Of a DNA stretch of 21,523 nucleotides, positions 1 to 7,330 are shown one piece after another. A program made the position numbers and the translations under genes. Source of the stretch: Acidobacteriaceae bacterium (lineage in GTDB: Bacteria > Acidobacteriota > Terriglobia > Terriglobales > Acidobacteriaceae); NCBI GenBank assembly GCA_030049955.1, contig JASIJX010000082.1:1-21523 (forward strand), in the 5' to 3' direction. The notes under the pieces were generated by a model that searched no databases, was not told the origin of the DNA, and saw only the letters and a program-made list of their open reading frames with translations. How positions within the stretch are numbered: position 1 is the first letter of the stretch; every line of letters starts with the position of its first letter.

Positions 1-306
1 AGATGCTTGAAAAGAGCTGCCAAATCCCTCTGCGTCCCTCTCAGTGCCTAACCCATCCGCTCCGTAGGTCTTAATCCACACCGCCAGGTTGACCCCAAAC
101 CCTGAACCAATCTCAAGCAACTTCTTGTTTCGGAGTGACGTGAACTCTTGCAGCACACGTGCCGCCCTGATTGGCCTTGCGGGGTCCAAGTGGTCGCGTG
201 CCGCCACGTCGCGCGGCATCCGATTGACGCTTTCGAAAAACACGCCAACGGTGCTTTCTGCCAGATCGCGAACAGAGCTTGGAATCACAATTGTCTCGGT
301 TGACAT
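1..306 (-). CDS. class I SAM-dependent methyltransferase, 3' truncated by window edge
   Basis: A reading frame open for 102 codons runs from an ATG at 306 off the left edge, so the C-terminus is missing. The visible protein carries a SAM-binding motif I, LLEIGSGFGVNLAVW, at about residues 63-77. The acidic residue that normally ends strand beta-2 appears as GTERD at about 87-91. This is typical of class I methyltransferases of polysaccharide loci, but the substrate cannot be inferred. The gene is divergent from the GtrB-like operon at 495. No Shine-Dalgarno sequence precedes the ATG. Instead a TATAAT lies seven bases upstream, so translation may be leaderless. The next in-frame ATG is residue 30, also without a good ribosome binding site. 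Family assignment is fairly sure; the exact start is less so. Confidence 0.75.
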   Translation of the reverse strand, partial: MSTETIVIPSSVRDLAESTVGVFFESVNRMPRDVAARDHLDPARPIRAARVLQEFTSLRNKKLLEIGSGFGVNLAVWIKTYGADGLGTERDAEGFGSSFQAS

Positions 307-313
307 GTACGGG

Positions 314-319
314 ATTATA
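314..319 (-). promoter_or_regulatory. candidate -10 box (TATAAT) for the left-edge methyltransferase
   Basis: Read on the minus strand the hexamer is a perfect TATAAT, ending seven bases before the ATG at 306. Transcription would therefore begin at or next to the start codon, giving a leaderless message. No convincing -35 element is seen at 16-18 bases spacing. The rest of the 307-494 divergent gap holds no gene I can support. Confidence 0.4.
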
Positions 320-476
320 TCTGCTTCAAGCTGCCGGAAATACGAGCAGCCCTACCAAAGATGGGTATTAATGCGGAAGACCGGTGGGGCGCGGCATCAA
401 CGGTCACGATCAGGTTTATGCTACACTTCTGGTCGATACCATCAGCTATCAGCGTGTTTTATTACGTTCACTGCGC

Positions 477-484
477 GAGGGGAG
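477..484 (+). promoter_or_regulatory. ribosome binding site that fixes the GtrB-like start
   Basis: GAGGGGAG lies ten bases before the TTG at 495. It supports that TTG over the upstream in-frame GTG at 384, because glycosyltransferase homology begins directly after the TTG. Confidence 0.6.
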
Positions 485-494
485 CGGAACGCCC

Positions 495-1511
495 TTGAAG
501 CTCATCACCATCCTCACCCCCTGCTACAACGAGGAGGCGAACGTTCGCGAGGTGCATCGGCGTGTGCTTGCACTGGCAGCTCGCCTGCCCCAATACCGCT
601 TTGAGCATCTTTTCATCGACAATGCATCAACCGACGCCACCGTCGAGATACTGCGAGAAATGGCTCGAGAGGACTCAACGGTCAAGGTCATCGTGAATGC
701 GCGTAATGTTGGGGCAGACCGCTCAGGGATGCATGCCTTTCTGCAAGCGCAAGGTGACGCAGTTGGCAGCCTTGCTGCCGATCTTCAAGACCCTCCGGAG
801 CTGTTTGTCGAGATGATCCGTGAATGGGAGAATGGCTATCCGATCGTAGCCGGGATCAAGAACACGAGCGACGAGAACGGCCTGATGTACGGCATTCGGA
901 CTGCGTATTACCGGATCGTCGCCCGGCTGACCAACGTGAAGGTCCTCGCGCATTTCACGGGATTCGGGCTCTACGATCGGTCTGTGATTGAGGAAATCCG
1001 CACCCACTTCCGAGATCCGTATCCATATTTTCGGGGAATGATTGCCGAAATCGGATTACCCATTGCGAAGGTCTATTACAACCAGAAACGGCGCGAGCGA
1101 GGCGTCACCAAAAATAACTTCTATGCGCTGTACGATCTTGCCATGCTGGGTATTACGAACCTTTCCAAGGTGCCGCTGCGCCTCGTCATCTTCGGAGGGT
1201 TCATATCCGCGATTCTGAGCTTTATCGCGGGCATGGTTTATCTCGTCTACAAACTCGTCTTCTGGTCGAGATTCACGGTCGGAGTCGCGCCGGTGGTGCT
1301 AGGGCTGTTCTTTCTCGGATCGGTTCAGCTCATCGCTCTTGGCATCATTGGCGAATACGTTGGCTCCATTCACACCACCGTTTTAAAGCGGCCGCTGGTC
1401 ATCGAAAGAGAGCGCATCAACTTCGATCCCGGGGTTCGGGCTCCGATAGGAGAATCAACCGAAAGCGCAAGCCCTACTGAACCGGTGGTCGATTCTCTTC
1501 CCCTGGAATGA
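495..1511 (+). CDS. GtrB/DPM1-like family 2 glycosyltransferase with C-terminal membrane anchor
   Basis: The predicted protein has 338 residues from a TTG start. The GT-A nucleotide-sugar domain opens with ITILTPCYNEEAN at residues 4-16. The IDNASTD segment follows, then AADLQDPPE with the metal/nucleotide-binding aspartates near 96-99. Two hydrophobic helices at about 228-256 and 268-292 anchor the C-terminus, as in GtrB, ArnC and polyisoprenyl-phosphate hexose synthases. Such enzymes move a sugar from a nucleotide donor to undecaprenyl phosphate on the inner face of the cytoplasmic membrane. The gene heads a plus-strand operon, and a GtrA-like flippase two genes on fits that role. The donor sugar is unknown. 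An alternative GTG at 384 would add 37 residues with no family homology that I can see. Confidence 0.9.
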   Translation: MKLITILTPCYNEEANVREVHRRVLALAARLPQYRFEHLFIDNASTDATVEILREMAREDSTVKVIVNARNVGADRSGMHAFLQAQGDAVGSLAADLQDPPELFVEMIREWENGYPIVAGIKNTSDENGLMYGIRTAYYRIVARLTNVKVLAHFTGFGLYDRSVIEEIRTHFRDPYPYFRGMIAEIGLPIAKVYYNQKRRERGVTKNNFYALYDLAMLGITNLSKVPLRLVIFGGFISAILSFIAGMVYLVYKLVFWSRFTVGVAPVVLGLFFLGSVQLIALGIIGEYVGSIHTTVLKRPLVIERERINFDPGVRAPIGESTESASPTEPVVDSLPLE

Positions 1512-1532
1512 GGCTTCGTTGCGAGGTAGTAC

Positions 1533-2399
1533 TTGGAAGATATTCAATCTCTTCGGCTGCATCGATCATGCCCATTATGCAATAGCGCCGCGCCCTCCCG
1601 CTTATGGCAAGTCAATGGGTACGCAATCGCCCGATGCAGAAAGTGCACGCTCGTATTCGTTCAGGAACAGGTGACGGCAGAGGAATTGGCCGCCCACTAC
1701 GCGATCGGATCGGATGAGGTGTACGATGACTCGAATGCAGATTGCCTGAATTATTACTATCAGCAGCTGGCCGAGTTAATTCGGGCGCGCTTCCCACAAC
1801 CCGGCAAGATTCTCGACCTGGGTTGTTCTCGCGGGTGGTTTCTCGACGCTATGGAGGGTTGGGAGTGTCATGGAAATGAGATCGTCCCATCGGATGCTGA
1901 AGCTGCTCGTGAACGATATGGCGATAACATCGTGACCGGATCGTTCGAAGAATACCCTCTGCGGGAAGGCTACTTCGACGTCATCACGTTGCAGGACGTA
2001 TTCGATCATTTTCGCGATCCCTTGCCCGCACTGGAGAAATGTCGCCGGCTACTCAGGCCCAACGGAATGATCGTGATTAAAGTGCATAACATTTCCTGCC
2101 TCTACGCGAAGCTTATGGGGAAGAGCTTCTATGCCGTCATACCGCCGTCGCACCTTTTCTATTACGATCATCGCACACTGGCAAATATGCTCTTGACTGC
2201 TGGCTTCCGGGTCGTTGATTCGAGATTTATCGGTCACCTGCTAAAGGTAAAGACCATATTCTGGCGGTTGTCGCGTGGCAATTCAAAATCACTGTTCTAT
2301 CGCGCCTGCCGGTTTCTGGATGGCAAGGCAATTGGGGAGTTCAAGATTCGTAAGAACCTGCATGACATCATTACGATGTCTGCTACTAAGTCATCGTGA
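1533..2399 (+). CDS. class I SAM methyltransferase with N-terminal Cys4 zinc-like knuckle
   Basis: The predicted protein has 288 residues from a TTG preceded by GAGG six bases upstream. Near the N-terminus, CPLC (13-16) and CRKC (35-38) form a putative zinc-binding pair, as in sugar C-methyltransferases and related Methyltransf_13/23 proteins. SAM motif I, ILDLGCSRGWF, is at 93-103. A conserved post-motif segment, DVITLQDVFDHFRDP, follows, then RLLRPNGMIVIKV. It is shorter than TylCIII-type C-methyltransferases (about 400 residues) and lacks their C-terminal domain. It starts 21 bases after the GtrB-like gene, and its TGA overlaps the next start by four bases (GTGA), so it is probably translationally coupled. 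It probably methylates a sugar or lipid-linked glycan; the acceptor is not deducible. Confidence 0.85.
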   Translation: MEDIQSLRLHRSCPLCNSAAPSRLWQVNGYAIARCRKCTLVFVQEQVTAEELAAHYAIGSDEVYDDSNADCLNYYYQQLAELIRARFPQPGKILDLGCSRGWFLDAMEGWECHGNEIVPSDAEAARERYGDNIVTGSFEEYPLREGYFDVITLQDVFDHFRDPLPALEKCRRLLRPNGMIVIKVHNISCLYAKLMGKSFYAVIPPSHLFYYDHRTLANMLLTAGFRVVDSRFIGHLLKVKTIFWRLSRGNSKSLFYRACRFLDGKAIGEFKIRKNLHDIITMSATKSS

Positions 2400-2845
2400 A
2401 CGCAGAAGCCAACAAGCCAATGTTTCAGTTTATCCGATATGTATTTGTCGGCGGATTCAATACGTTCTTCGGATACGGAGTATTTGCATTCCTCAATTGG
2501 TCGTTTGTGTGCTTGGGCCGCTTCAGCTACATGTATGCGGCGGCACTGGGCAGCCTGATCACGATCACAATTGCTTTTCTCGGCTACAAATGGTTTGTCT
2601 TCAAGACGCGTGGGAATTATCTGATCGAATGGATTCGCTGCCTCGGCGTTTATGGTACGAGCGTCCTTGTCAGCTTGGCTGGGCTGCCGATTCTCGTTGC
2701 GCTCTTGCGTCCTCACTTGCGGAGCCCGGGATCGGCTTCCTATATCGCGGCGGCAATTATGACCGCGATCACGGTAATCTTCAGCTTTTTGGGCCACAAG
2801 AACATATCATTCGCTTCGCCGCCCCGCGGTGCAAAGAAAACTTAG
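2396..2845 (+). CDS. GtrA-like membrane protein (polyprenyl-phosphate-sugar flippase family)
   Basis: The predicted protein is 149 residues with four hydrophobic segments, at about 11-32, 40-63, 77-101 and 110-135. It has the family opening FIRYVFVGGFNTFFGYGVF and an FLGYKWFVFK segment after the second helix, both typical of PF04138. Family members are proposed to flip undecaprenyl-phosphate-linked sugars to the outer face of the membrane for use by GT-C transferases. The GTG start overlaps the TGA of the preceding methyltransferase, so the start is well supported by coupling. Finding a GtrB-like and a GtrA-like gene in one operon supports the pair working together, although a methyltransferase sits between them. 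Confidence 0.88.
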   Translation: MNAEANKPMFQFIRYVFVGGFNTFFGYGVFAFLNWSFVCLGRFSYMYAAALGSLITITIAFLGYKWFVFKTRGNYLIEWIRCLGVYGTSVLVSLAGLPILVALLRPHLRSPGSASYIAAAIMTAITVIFSFLGHKNISFASPPRGAKKT

Positions 2846-2846
2846 C

Positions 2847-2863
2847 GAGATCTCCCGATCGGG
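2847..2863. repeat. two overlapping perfect palindromes between gtrA-like and fkbM genes
   Basis: GAGATCTC (2847-2854) runs directly into CCCGATCGGG (2854-2863) in the 37-base gap. Both are perfect palindromes. They could form small RNA hairpins or bind a dimeric protein. No T-run follows, so I do not call a terminator. Confidence 0.5.
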
Positions 2864-2882
2864 CTGATACTGGTGACTCAAC

Positions 2883-3752
2883 ATGGTCGAGTGGATCGTA
2901 ACCGGGTTTCTGTTATTCAGGCTTTGGGCGCCGCGCGTGGGCGTGTGGGAAGCCCTGCGCGGATGCGTGTGGGTGATCGCGCGGAAAGCCTTCCCAACCA
3001 AAAAGGCGCTGGCCAGCCATCTTATACCTCGCTCAAGGACGCTGCAGCTCGAGATACCGGGAAGCGCCCATCCGTTTTATGCGCGATGGCCTGCTTCTGA
3101 TTTGCATATCGTCTATATGGTTCTGACCCGTCAGGAATACGCGCCGATGACAGCCTACCTTGACCCCGCGGCTGAAGTTTTCTTTCTGGACCTGGGAGCC
3201 AATATAGGCGCGGCCTCAAGATATTTCCTCGAAACCTTTCCGCGGGCGCGAGTCATCGTCGTGGAGCCCGACGCTGGGAACGTTGCGATGTGCCACATGA
3301 ACCTGGACCCGTATGGCGACAGGATCCAAATTATTCAGGCCGCTGTCTGGAGCCGGAATACCCGGCTCATTTTCGAGCAGGACTCGACTGAGACCGGAGT
3401 GGAGGCCGGCGTTCGGGTGCGAGAGCCGCTTTCCGGTGAAGAATCCACTGCCTCGGTCGCCGCGATCAACATCCCGGCGCTGCTTTCGGACGCGCGCGTT
3501 CCGCCGGGAACCCGGATCGCGTTGAAGATCGACGTTGAAGGCAGCGAGGAGGAAATATTCAGCAATTCGAGCCTGCATTGGCTCGATGAGGTCTCCTGCA
3601 TCGCCATTGAGCTTCACGACAAGACCCGGAACAATTGCAGCCGTAACTTCTTCTCGGCGGTACAAGGCCGTCTGCTTGAACCTCCGAAAAAAATCAGTGA
3701 GACTGTCTTCGCTCACCTCAAACTACGCCAGAGAGTTGCCATTTCGAGGTAG
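2883..3752 (+). CDS. FkbM family methyltransferase
   Basis: The predicted protein has 289 residues. The SAM site FFLDLGANIGAASRYF spans 100-115, IVVEPD follows at 125-130, and the family signature LKIDVEGSEEE lies at 214-224. The first 90 residues are basic and partly hydrophobic (IVTGFLLFRLW at 5-15) and may associate with the membrane. FkbM enzymes usually O-methylate sugars or polyketide-type hydroxyls. It is the last gene of the plus-strand operon, 37 bases after the GtrA-like gene. Its last 35 bases overlap, tail to tail, the end of the next FkbM gene on the minus strand. I see no strong Shine-Dalgarno sequence before the ATG, so the start is less certain than the family call. Confidence 0.88.
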   Translation: MVEWIVTGFLLFRLWAPRVGVWEALRGCVWVIARKAFPTKKALASHLIPRSRTLQLEIPGSAHPFYARWPASDLHIVYMVLTRQEYAPMTAYLDPAAEVFFLDLGANIGAASRYFLETFPRARVIVVEPDAGNVAMCHMNLDPYGDRIQIIQAAVWSRNTRLIFEQDSTETGVEAGVRVREPLSGEESTASVAAINIPALLSDARVPPGTRIALKIDVEGSEEEIFSNSSLHWLDEVSCIAIELHDKTRNNCSRNFFSAVQGRLLEPPKKISETVFAHLKLRQRVAISR

Positions 3753-4935
3753 CGCGCTCGGGCGGGACGGCGTACATCACTGTCTGAAAGCCGTCTCCTT
3801 CATATGCACGGAGATATAGCTTGTGTCTCGGCACCATCGCGCGAACCAGAAGCGGGATGCGCCAGATATCACTCTGCGTGTGATAGACGCAGATCGCCAG
3901 GATCGGCCGGTCGCGCTGGATCACCTGGCGCGCACCCTGCAGCGCATCGTACTCTGCGCCTTCGATGTCCATCTTGATAAAGGTCAGAGACTTGCCCTCG
4001 AATAGCTCGTCGATTGGAACACACTCCATGGGTGTTCCGATTTCTGTTGACTTTGAAGTCAATGTCCCCGTGGATTCAAAGGGCACGACTCCGCGAACCG
4101 CGCCGAGCGCACATGAATAGAGATGAATTCTCCGTCGCCGGTCCAGCTTCAAAGTTGTTGAAGCATATTCTTGGAGTCTGCGAAATGAGATGGCATCCGC
4201 CTCTACGGCATGAATGTCTCCGACGTTTGAGCCGCAAACGCTAAGGAGTTGGCGGATCGTATCGCCGTCAAATGCACCGCAATCAAGAACTGAATCGCCG
4301 CTATCGAGCCTGAATAAATCTTCAGGAAAGTAGGTATTCACCTGCGGACGGCCTGGGAGGTCCCTGGCATCGCCCAGAGCTCGCCAGCGAATATTCGCTC
4401 GGTACACGTGAACTGACTGCACGTCTGCCCAAATATTCTCCGCTTCGAGGACTGCAGACGCGGCTTCATAGACCTTGTGAGGCGGTTCATTCAGCAGGTA
4501 CAGTTGCAGAAATGTATCCGGGAATCGCCAAAAAAGTGGTGCGTATGTCGAAACCAGCTCACAACCCAGTCCTGTCAGTTCCGAGTTGGTTTCACTGTAC
4601 CAGTGGCGATCATTCCAGATTGTCACGAGAAAGAGTGCTGTTTTACCGTATCTAAACGCCGCTTGCTCCGGGGAAAGAACGGGCACTCCCTCAATTTGGG
4701 AATCCCAGACAATTGGATTGTTATCTGAAAAGGCGAGAATTTCACATTTCATTTCGCGCAGAAGAGTAAGAGCGCGTCTACCCAGCGTACCTGCACCAAA
4801 GAGGACTACTCGCCGTGCGGTTCGACCAAGCAACTCTCCGAGAGCATTACGCTCGCGGTACCGCACGGCCTCTACAGGCTCTTCAAAAAGAGCCGTAAGG
4901 GGTACATCGACTCTCAAGCGTTGCCCGGCTTTCAA
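3718..4935 (-). CDS. two-domain protein: N-terminal Rossmann domain plus C-terminal FkbM methyltransferase
   Basis: The predicted protein has 405 residues. Residues about 41-135 form a nucleotide-binding Rossmann-like domain with GAGTLG at 47-52 followed by ILAFSDNNP at 66-74. This resembles the N-terminal half of PglD-type acetyltransferases and similar domains fused to sugar-modifying enzymes. The FkbM part has VLDCGAFDGDTIR at 216-228, an AVEAD element at 243-247 and FIKMDIEGAEYD at 319-330. It is the last gene of the NeuB-KdsC-ThDP operon, starting six bases after the ThDP gene, so it probably methylates the sugar acid or branched sugar made there. That link is inference. Its 3' end overlaps the plus-strand FkbM gene by 35 bases. 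The methyltransferase call is strong; the role of the first domain is unknown. Confidence 0.87.
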   Translation of the reverse strand: MKAGQRLRVDVPLTALFEEPVEAVRYRERNALGELLGRTARRVVLFGAGTLGRRALTLLREMKCEILAFSDNNPIVWDSQIEGVPVLSPEQAAFRYGKTALFLVTIWNDRHWYSETNSELTGLGCELVSTYAPLFWRFPDTFLQLYLLNEPPHKVYEAASAVLEAENIWADVQSVHVYRANIRWRALGDARDLPGRPQVNTYFPEDLFRLDSGDSVLDCGAFDGDTIRQLLSVCGSNVGDIHAVEADAISFRRLQEYASTTLKLDRRRRIHLYSCALGAVRGVVPFESTGTLTSKSTEIGTPMECVPIDELFEGKSLTFIKMDIEGAEYDALQGARQVIQRDRPILAICVYHTQSDIWRIPLLVRAMVPRHKLYLRAYEGDGFQTVMYAVPPERATSKWQLSGVV

Positions 4936-4941
4936 GAGCAG

Positions 4942-6762
4942 CTACTCCTCCAGCGGTTTGACGATCATGTTAGCTAAGAACTCCTCGCGTGGCAGGAACG
5001 GGTACATGTCTTCGAGGGGTTTGGAGACCATCGAGCCATTGGACTTCTGATAAGACTGAATGCGCGGAGCGCGCATTTCATCGGGAATCACCTTGACATC
5101 GACGACAACGGGGCCATCCATTGCCAAGATGCGGCGTACATCTTCGCGCAGATTAGTCTGATCCGATATGACAACGGACGGAATATTATAGGCAGCGGCT
5201 ACTTTACTCAGATTAGGTACCGTAACGCCAGTCCTGCTGTCGCATCCGATGCTTGCCCGACCGAAGTAGCCCGCCTGCGAGGCGCGGATGGAGGCATATC
5301 CGTCGTTGTTGAGAACAAAAAACTTGACCGGGAGATTGAGTCGCGCGGCTGTCTCCAGTTCCTGGATGTTGAACTGAAACCCCCCGTCGCCATCGACGAG
5401 GATCGTCCTTTCGCACTGGTTAGCGAGGCACACCGCCAGCGACATGGGCAAACCAAACCCCATGGCACCCAGGCCGGCTGTGTGATAAATGCGCTGACCC
5501 GTTCGCGTAGGGCATGCAAGCAGAAAAATCTCGATGCCGCTGCCAGAGCTTCCTGACACGAGTAAATCGTCAGGATTCGACTCAGCTCCAATTACCTCTG
5601 CAAGATGAAAAATACTGACGCGGCCTTCGGGCTTGCGGTGTTCGTTGGTCACGACGGGGTAGCGAGTTTTCCAGTTGGCACAGCGCGCATTCCACGCCGA
5701 GTGCTCGCGCAGGCGAATGGTGTCCTTGTGGTGCAGCAATTCGCTCAGAAACGCGTGCGCGTCGGCGCAGATGGGCTGCTGAAGATGCGGATGCAGCTTG
5801 GCAAGCTCTGCCGGATCGATGTCGACTGCTGCTTTGTGTGCCTCGCGTGCAAGGTTTTGCGGCGCATACCCGGTGATGGCGAAGTCGAGGCGCACACCGA
5901 TGGCCAGTAGAAAATCGCAGTTCTGCAAAGCAAAGTTTGCGCCCCGCGCCGCAACCGAGCCGGGACGTCCGACGTAGGTTGAGTCATCGCTGGGGACCAG
6001 GTCAGCCGCGCACCATGTGGCCACGGTGGGCACACCGAGCAGCTTGCGCAACTGCTCGAATTCGCGCTCAGCACGGGCAAGGCGGATCCCGTTGCCGGCG
6101 AAGAGCAATGGGCGTTCAGCCTGGTTCAGCTTCTCGATCAGGCGGCCGATTTCAAGCTCCAAATCCGACGCGCCGGGCTGCGCTGCGAGTTCGGAGGGAT
6201 CAAAGGCTCGCAGACTTTCCGCATTGTCGACGGGCGCGGCCTGAACATCAAGGGGAATGTCAATCCAAACAGGCCCGGGCCGGCCATGCATCGCCAGGTA
6301 CACAGCTTTCTCAAGATGGTAGCGAATCTCGGCTGGATCGAGAACGGTGACGGCGTACTTGGTAATCGGCTGCACGATGGAGACAATGTCCACTTCCTGC
6401 ACGCCGAGTTGGCGCATGCCCAAAGGTTGGCCAGTGCTGTCAAACATCCGATCAGGGCGCTTCACCTGCCCGGAAACGAAAAGCGTGGGAGTTGAATCGA
6501 GCCAGGCGCCGGCAACACCGGTTACGGCGTTCGTGCCGCCTGGTCCGGTTGTCACCATGCAAACGCCAAGGTGATTCGTGGCCTTGGCATAGCTTTCAGC
6601 GCAGATCGCGCTTGCCTGTTCGTGAGAATTGCAGACCGGAGTCAGCCGGCTTTCGCTGGCTAGCGACTGGTTCAGGTGCATGGCGCCGCCACCAGTCACC
6701 AGAAACACATGCTTCACACCCTGGTCGGCGATGAAGCGCACGACGTAATCAGATAGCTTCAT
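4942..6762 (-). CDS. acetolactate-synthase-like ThDP-dependent enzyme
   Basis: The predicted protein has 606 residues and the three domains of the family. The Pyr domain carries the catalytic glutamate E48 in CNSHEQASA, plus TTGPGGTNAVTG at 71-82. A middle DHS-like domain follows. The PP domain has the ThDP/Mg motif running from GDGGFQF at 458 to FVLNN at about 486. No ilvN-like regulatory subunit is nearby, so a role in branched-chain amino acid synthesis is unlikely. It sits four bases after the KdsC-like gene and six before the FkbM gene. Acetolactate-synthase relatives in polysaccharide loci include YerE, which transfers an acetyl unit from pyruvate to a CDP-4-keto sugar in yersiniose synthesis; rfbF, rfbG and rfbH in this window would supply such a substrate. 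A decarboxylase or ligase acting with the NeuB product is the alternative. Family is certain, reaction is not. Confidence 0.9.
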   Translation of the reverse strand: MKLSDYVVRFIADQGVKHVFLVTGGGAMHLNQSLASESRLTPVCNSHEQASAICAESYAKATNHLGVCMVTTGPGGTNAVTGVAGAWLDSTPTLFVSGQVKRPDRMFDSTGQPLGMRQLGVQEVDIVSIVQPITKYAVTVLDPAEIRYHLEKAVYLAMHGRPGPVWIDIPLDVQAAPVDNAESLRAFDPSELAAQPGASDLELEIGRLIEKLNQAERPLLFAGNGIRLARAEREFEQLRKLLGVPTVATWCAADLVPSDDSTYVGRPGSVAARGANFALQNCDFLLAIGVRLDFAITGYAPQNLAREAHKAAVDIDPAELAKLHPHLQQPICADAHAFLSELLHHKDTIRLREHSAWNARCANWKTRYPVVTNEHRKPEGRVSIFHLAEVIGAESNPDDLLVSGSSGSGIEIFLLACPTRTGQRIYHTAGLGAMGFGLPMSLAVCLANQCERTILVDGDGGFQFNIQELETAARLNLPVKFFVLNNDGYASIRASQAGYFGRASIGCDSRTGVTVPNLSKVAAAYNIPSVVISDQTNLREDVRRILAMDGPVVVDVKVIPDEMRAPRIQSYQKSNGSMVSKPLEDMYPFLPREEFLANMIVKPLEE

Positions 6763-6766
6763 GAAA

Positions 6767-7324
6767 TCAACCGTGACCGCCCGGCCCGGCCATCCGGGGC
6801 TTCAGAAACAGTTCCTTGGGATCGATTCCGCGGGAGGTCAGAATTGCATCGACCCACTCACGAACAGCGCCATTACCCCCGGTATGCTTGGCTACCACCC
6901 CGGCGCGCTCGAGGACGGCCGGCACGGCGCTCGCCGGTGCGGCCGAGAAGCCGGTCATCTCCATCGCGGACAAGTCGTTAACGTCGTCCCCCATGAAGGA
7001 AAGTTCAGACAGGGGAATACCGGTCGCTGCAGAAAACTCATGAAGCGCGGCGGCCTTGTCGCGGCAGCCTTTGTAGACGTACTGAATGTGCATCTTGATT
7101 GCGAAGCGGTCGACGAGGGGGCTGTCTTCGCCGGAAATGAGAGCGATTGCAATCCCGACGCGCTGCGCTAGCGAGATCCCCATGATGTCTGCAAAGCAGA
7201 AGCGCTTCCACTCTTCGCCGCCCGGGCCCCACCAGACACCGCCGTCGGTAAGCACCCCATCCACGTCAAGAACGATGCCTCGGATAGAGGCAAAATCAGT
7301 GTTTGAGGATGTTGATCCCATCAT
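6767..7324 (-). CDS. KdsC-like HAD phosphatase
   Basis: The predicted protein has 185 residues, the usual size of the capless tetrameric KdsC/NeuC-type phosphatases. Motif I is LDVDGVLTDG at 19-28 with the nucleophile D20 and acid D22. Motif II is ISGE at 63-66, the lysine motif is in CRDKAA near K90, and motif III is GDDVND at 112-117. KdsC releases phosphate from KDO-8-phosphate, and relatives act on KDN-9-phosphate or Neu5Ac-9-phosphate. Position six bases after the NeuB-like gene implies that the synthase makes a phosphorylated ulosonic acid which this enzyme dephosphorylates. A second ATG lies one codon downstream, so the start is uncertain by one residue. Housekeeping kdsC is a possible alternative, but I see no other KDO gene here. 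Confidence 0.88.
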   Translation of the reverse strand: MMGSTSSNTDFASIRGIVLDVDGVLTDGGVWWGPGGEEWKRFCFADIMGISLAQRVGIAIALISGEDSPLVDRFAIKMHIQYVYKGCRDKAAALHEFSAATGIPLSELSFMGDDVNDLSAMEMTGFSAAPASAVPAVLERAGVVAKHTGGNGAVREWVDAILTSRGIDPKELFLKPRMAGPGGHG

Positions 7325-7330
7325 CCCGGA

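Noticed and set aside
384..494. N-terminal extension of the GtrB-like gene from a GTG at 384
   Set aside because: The added 37 residues show no family features, and a strong GAGGGGAG lies before the TTG at 495 where homology begins.
2275..2901. Plus-strand frame of 208 codons across the methyltransferase/gtrA junction
   Set aside because: It overlaps two recognised genes in another frame, and its translation is rich in Cys, Arg and Ser with no domain pattern.
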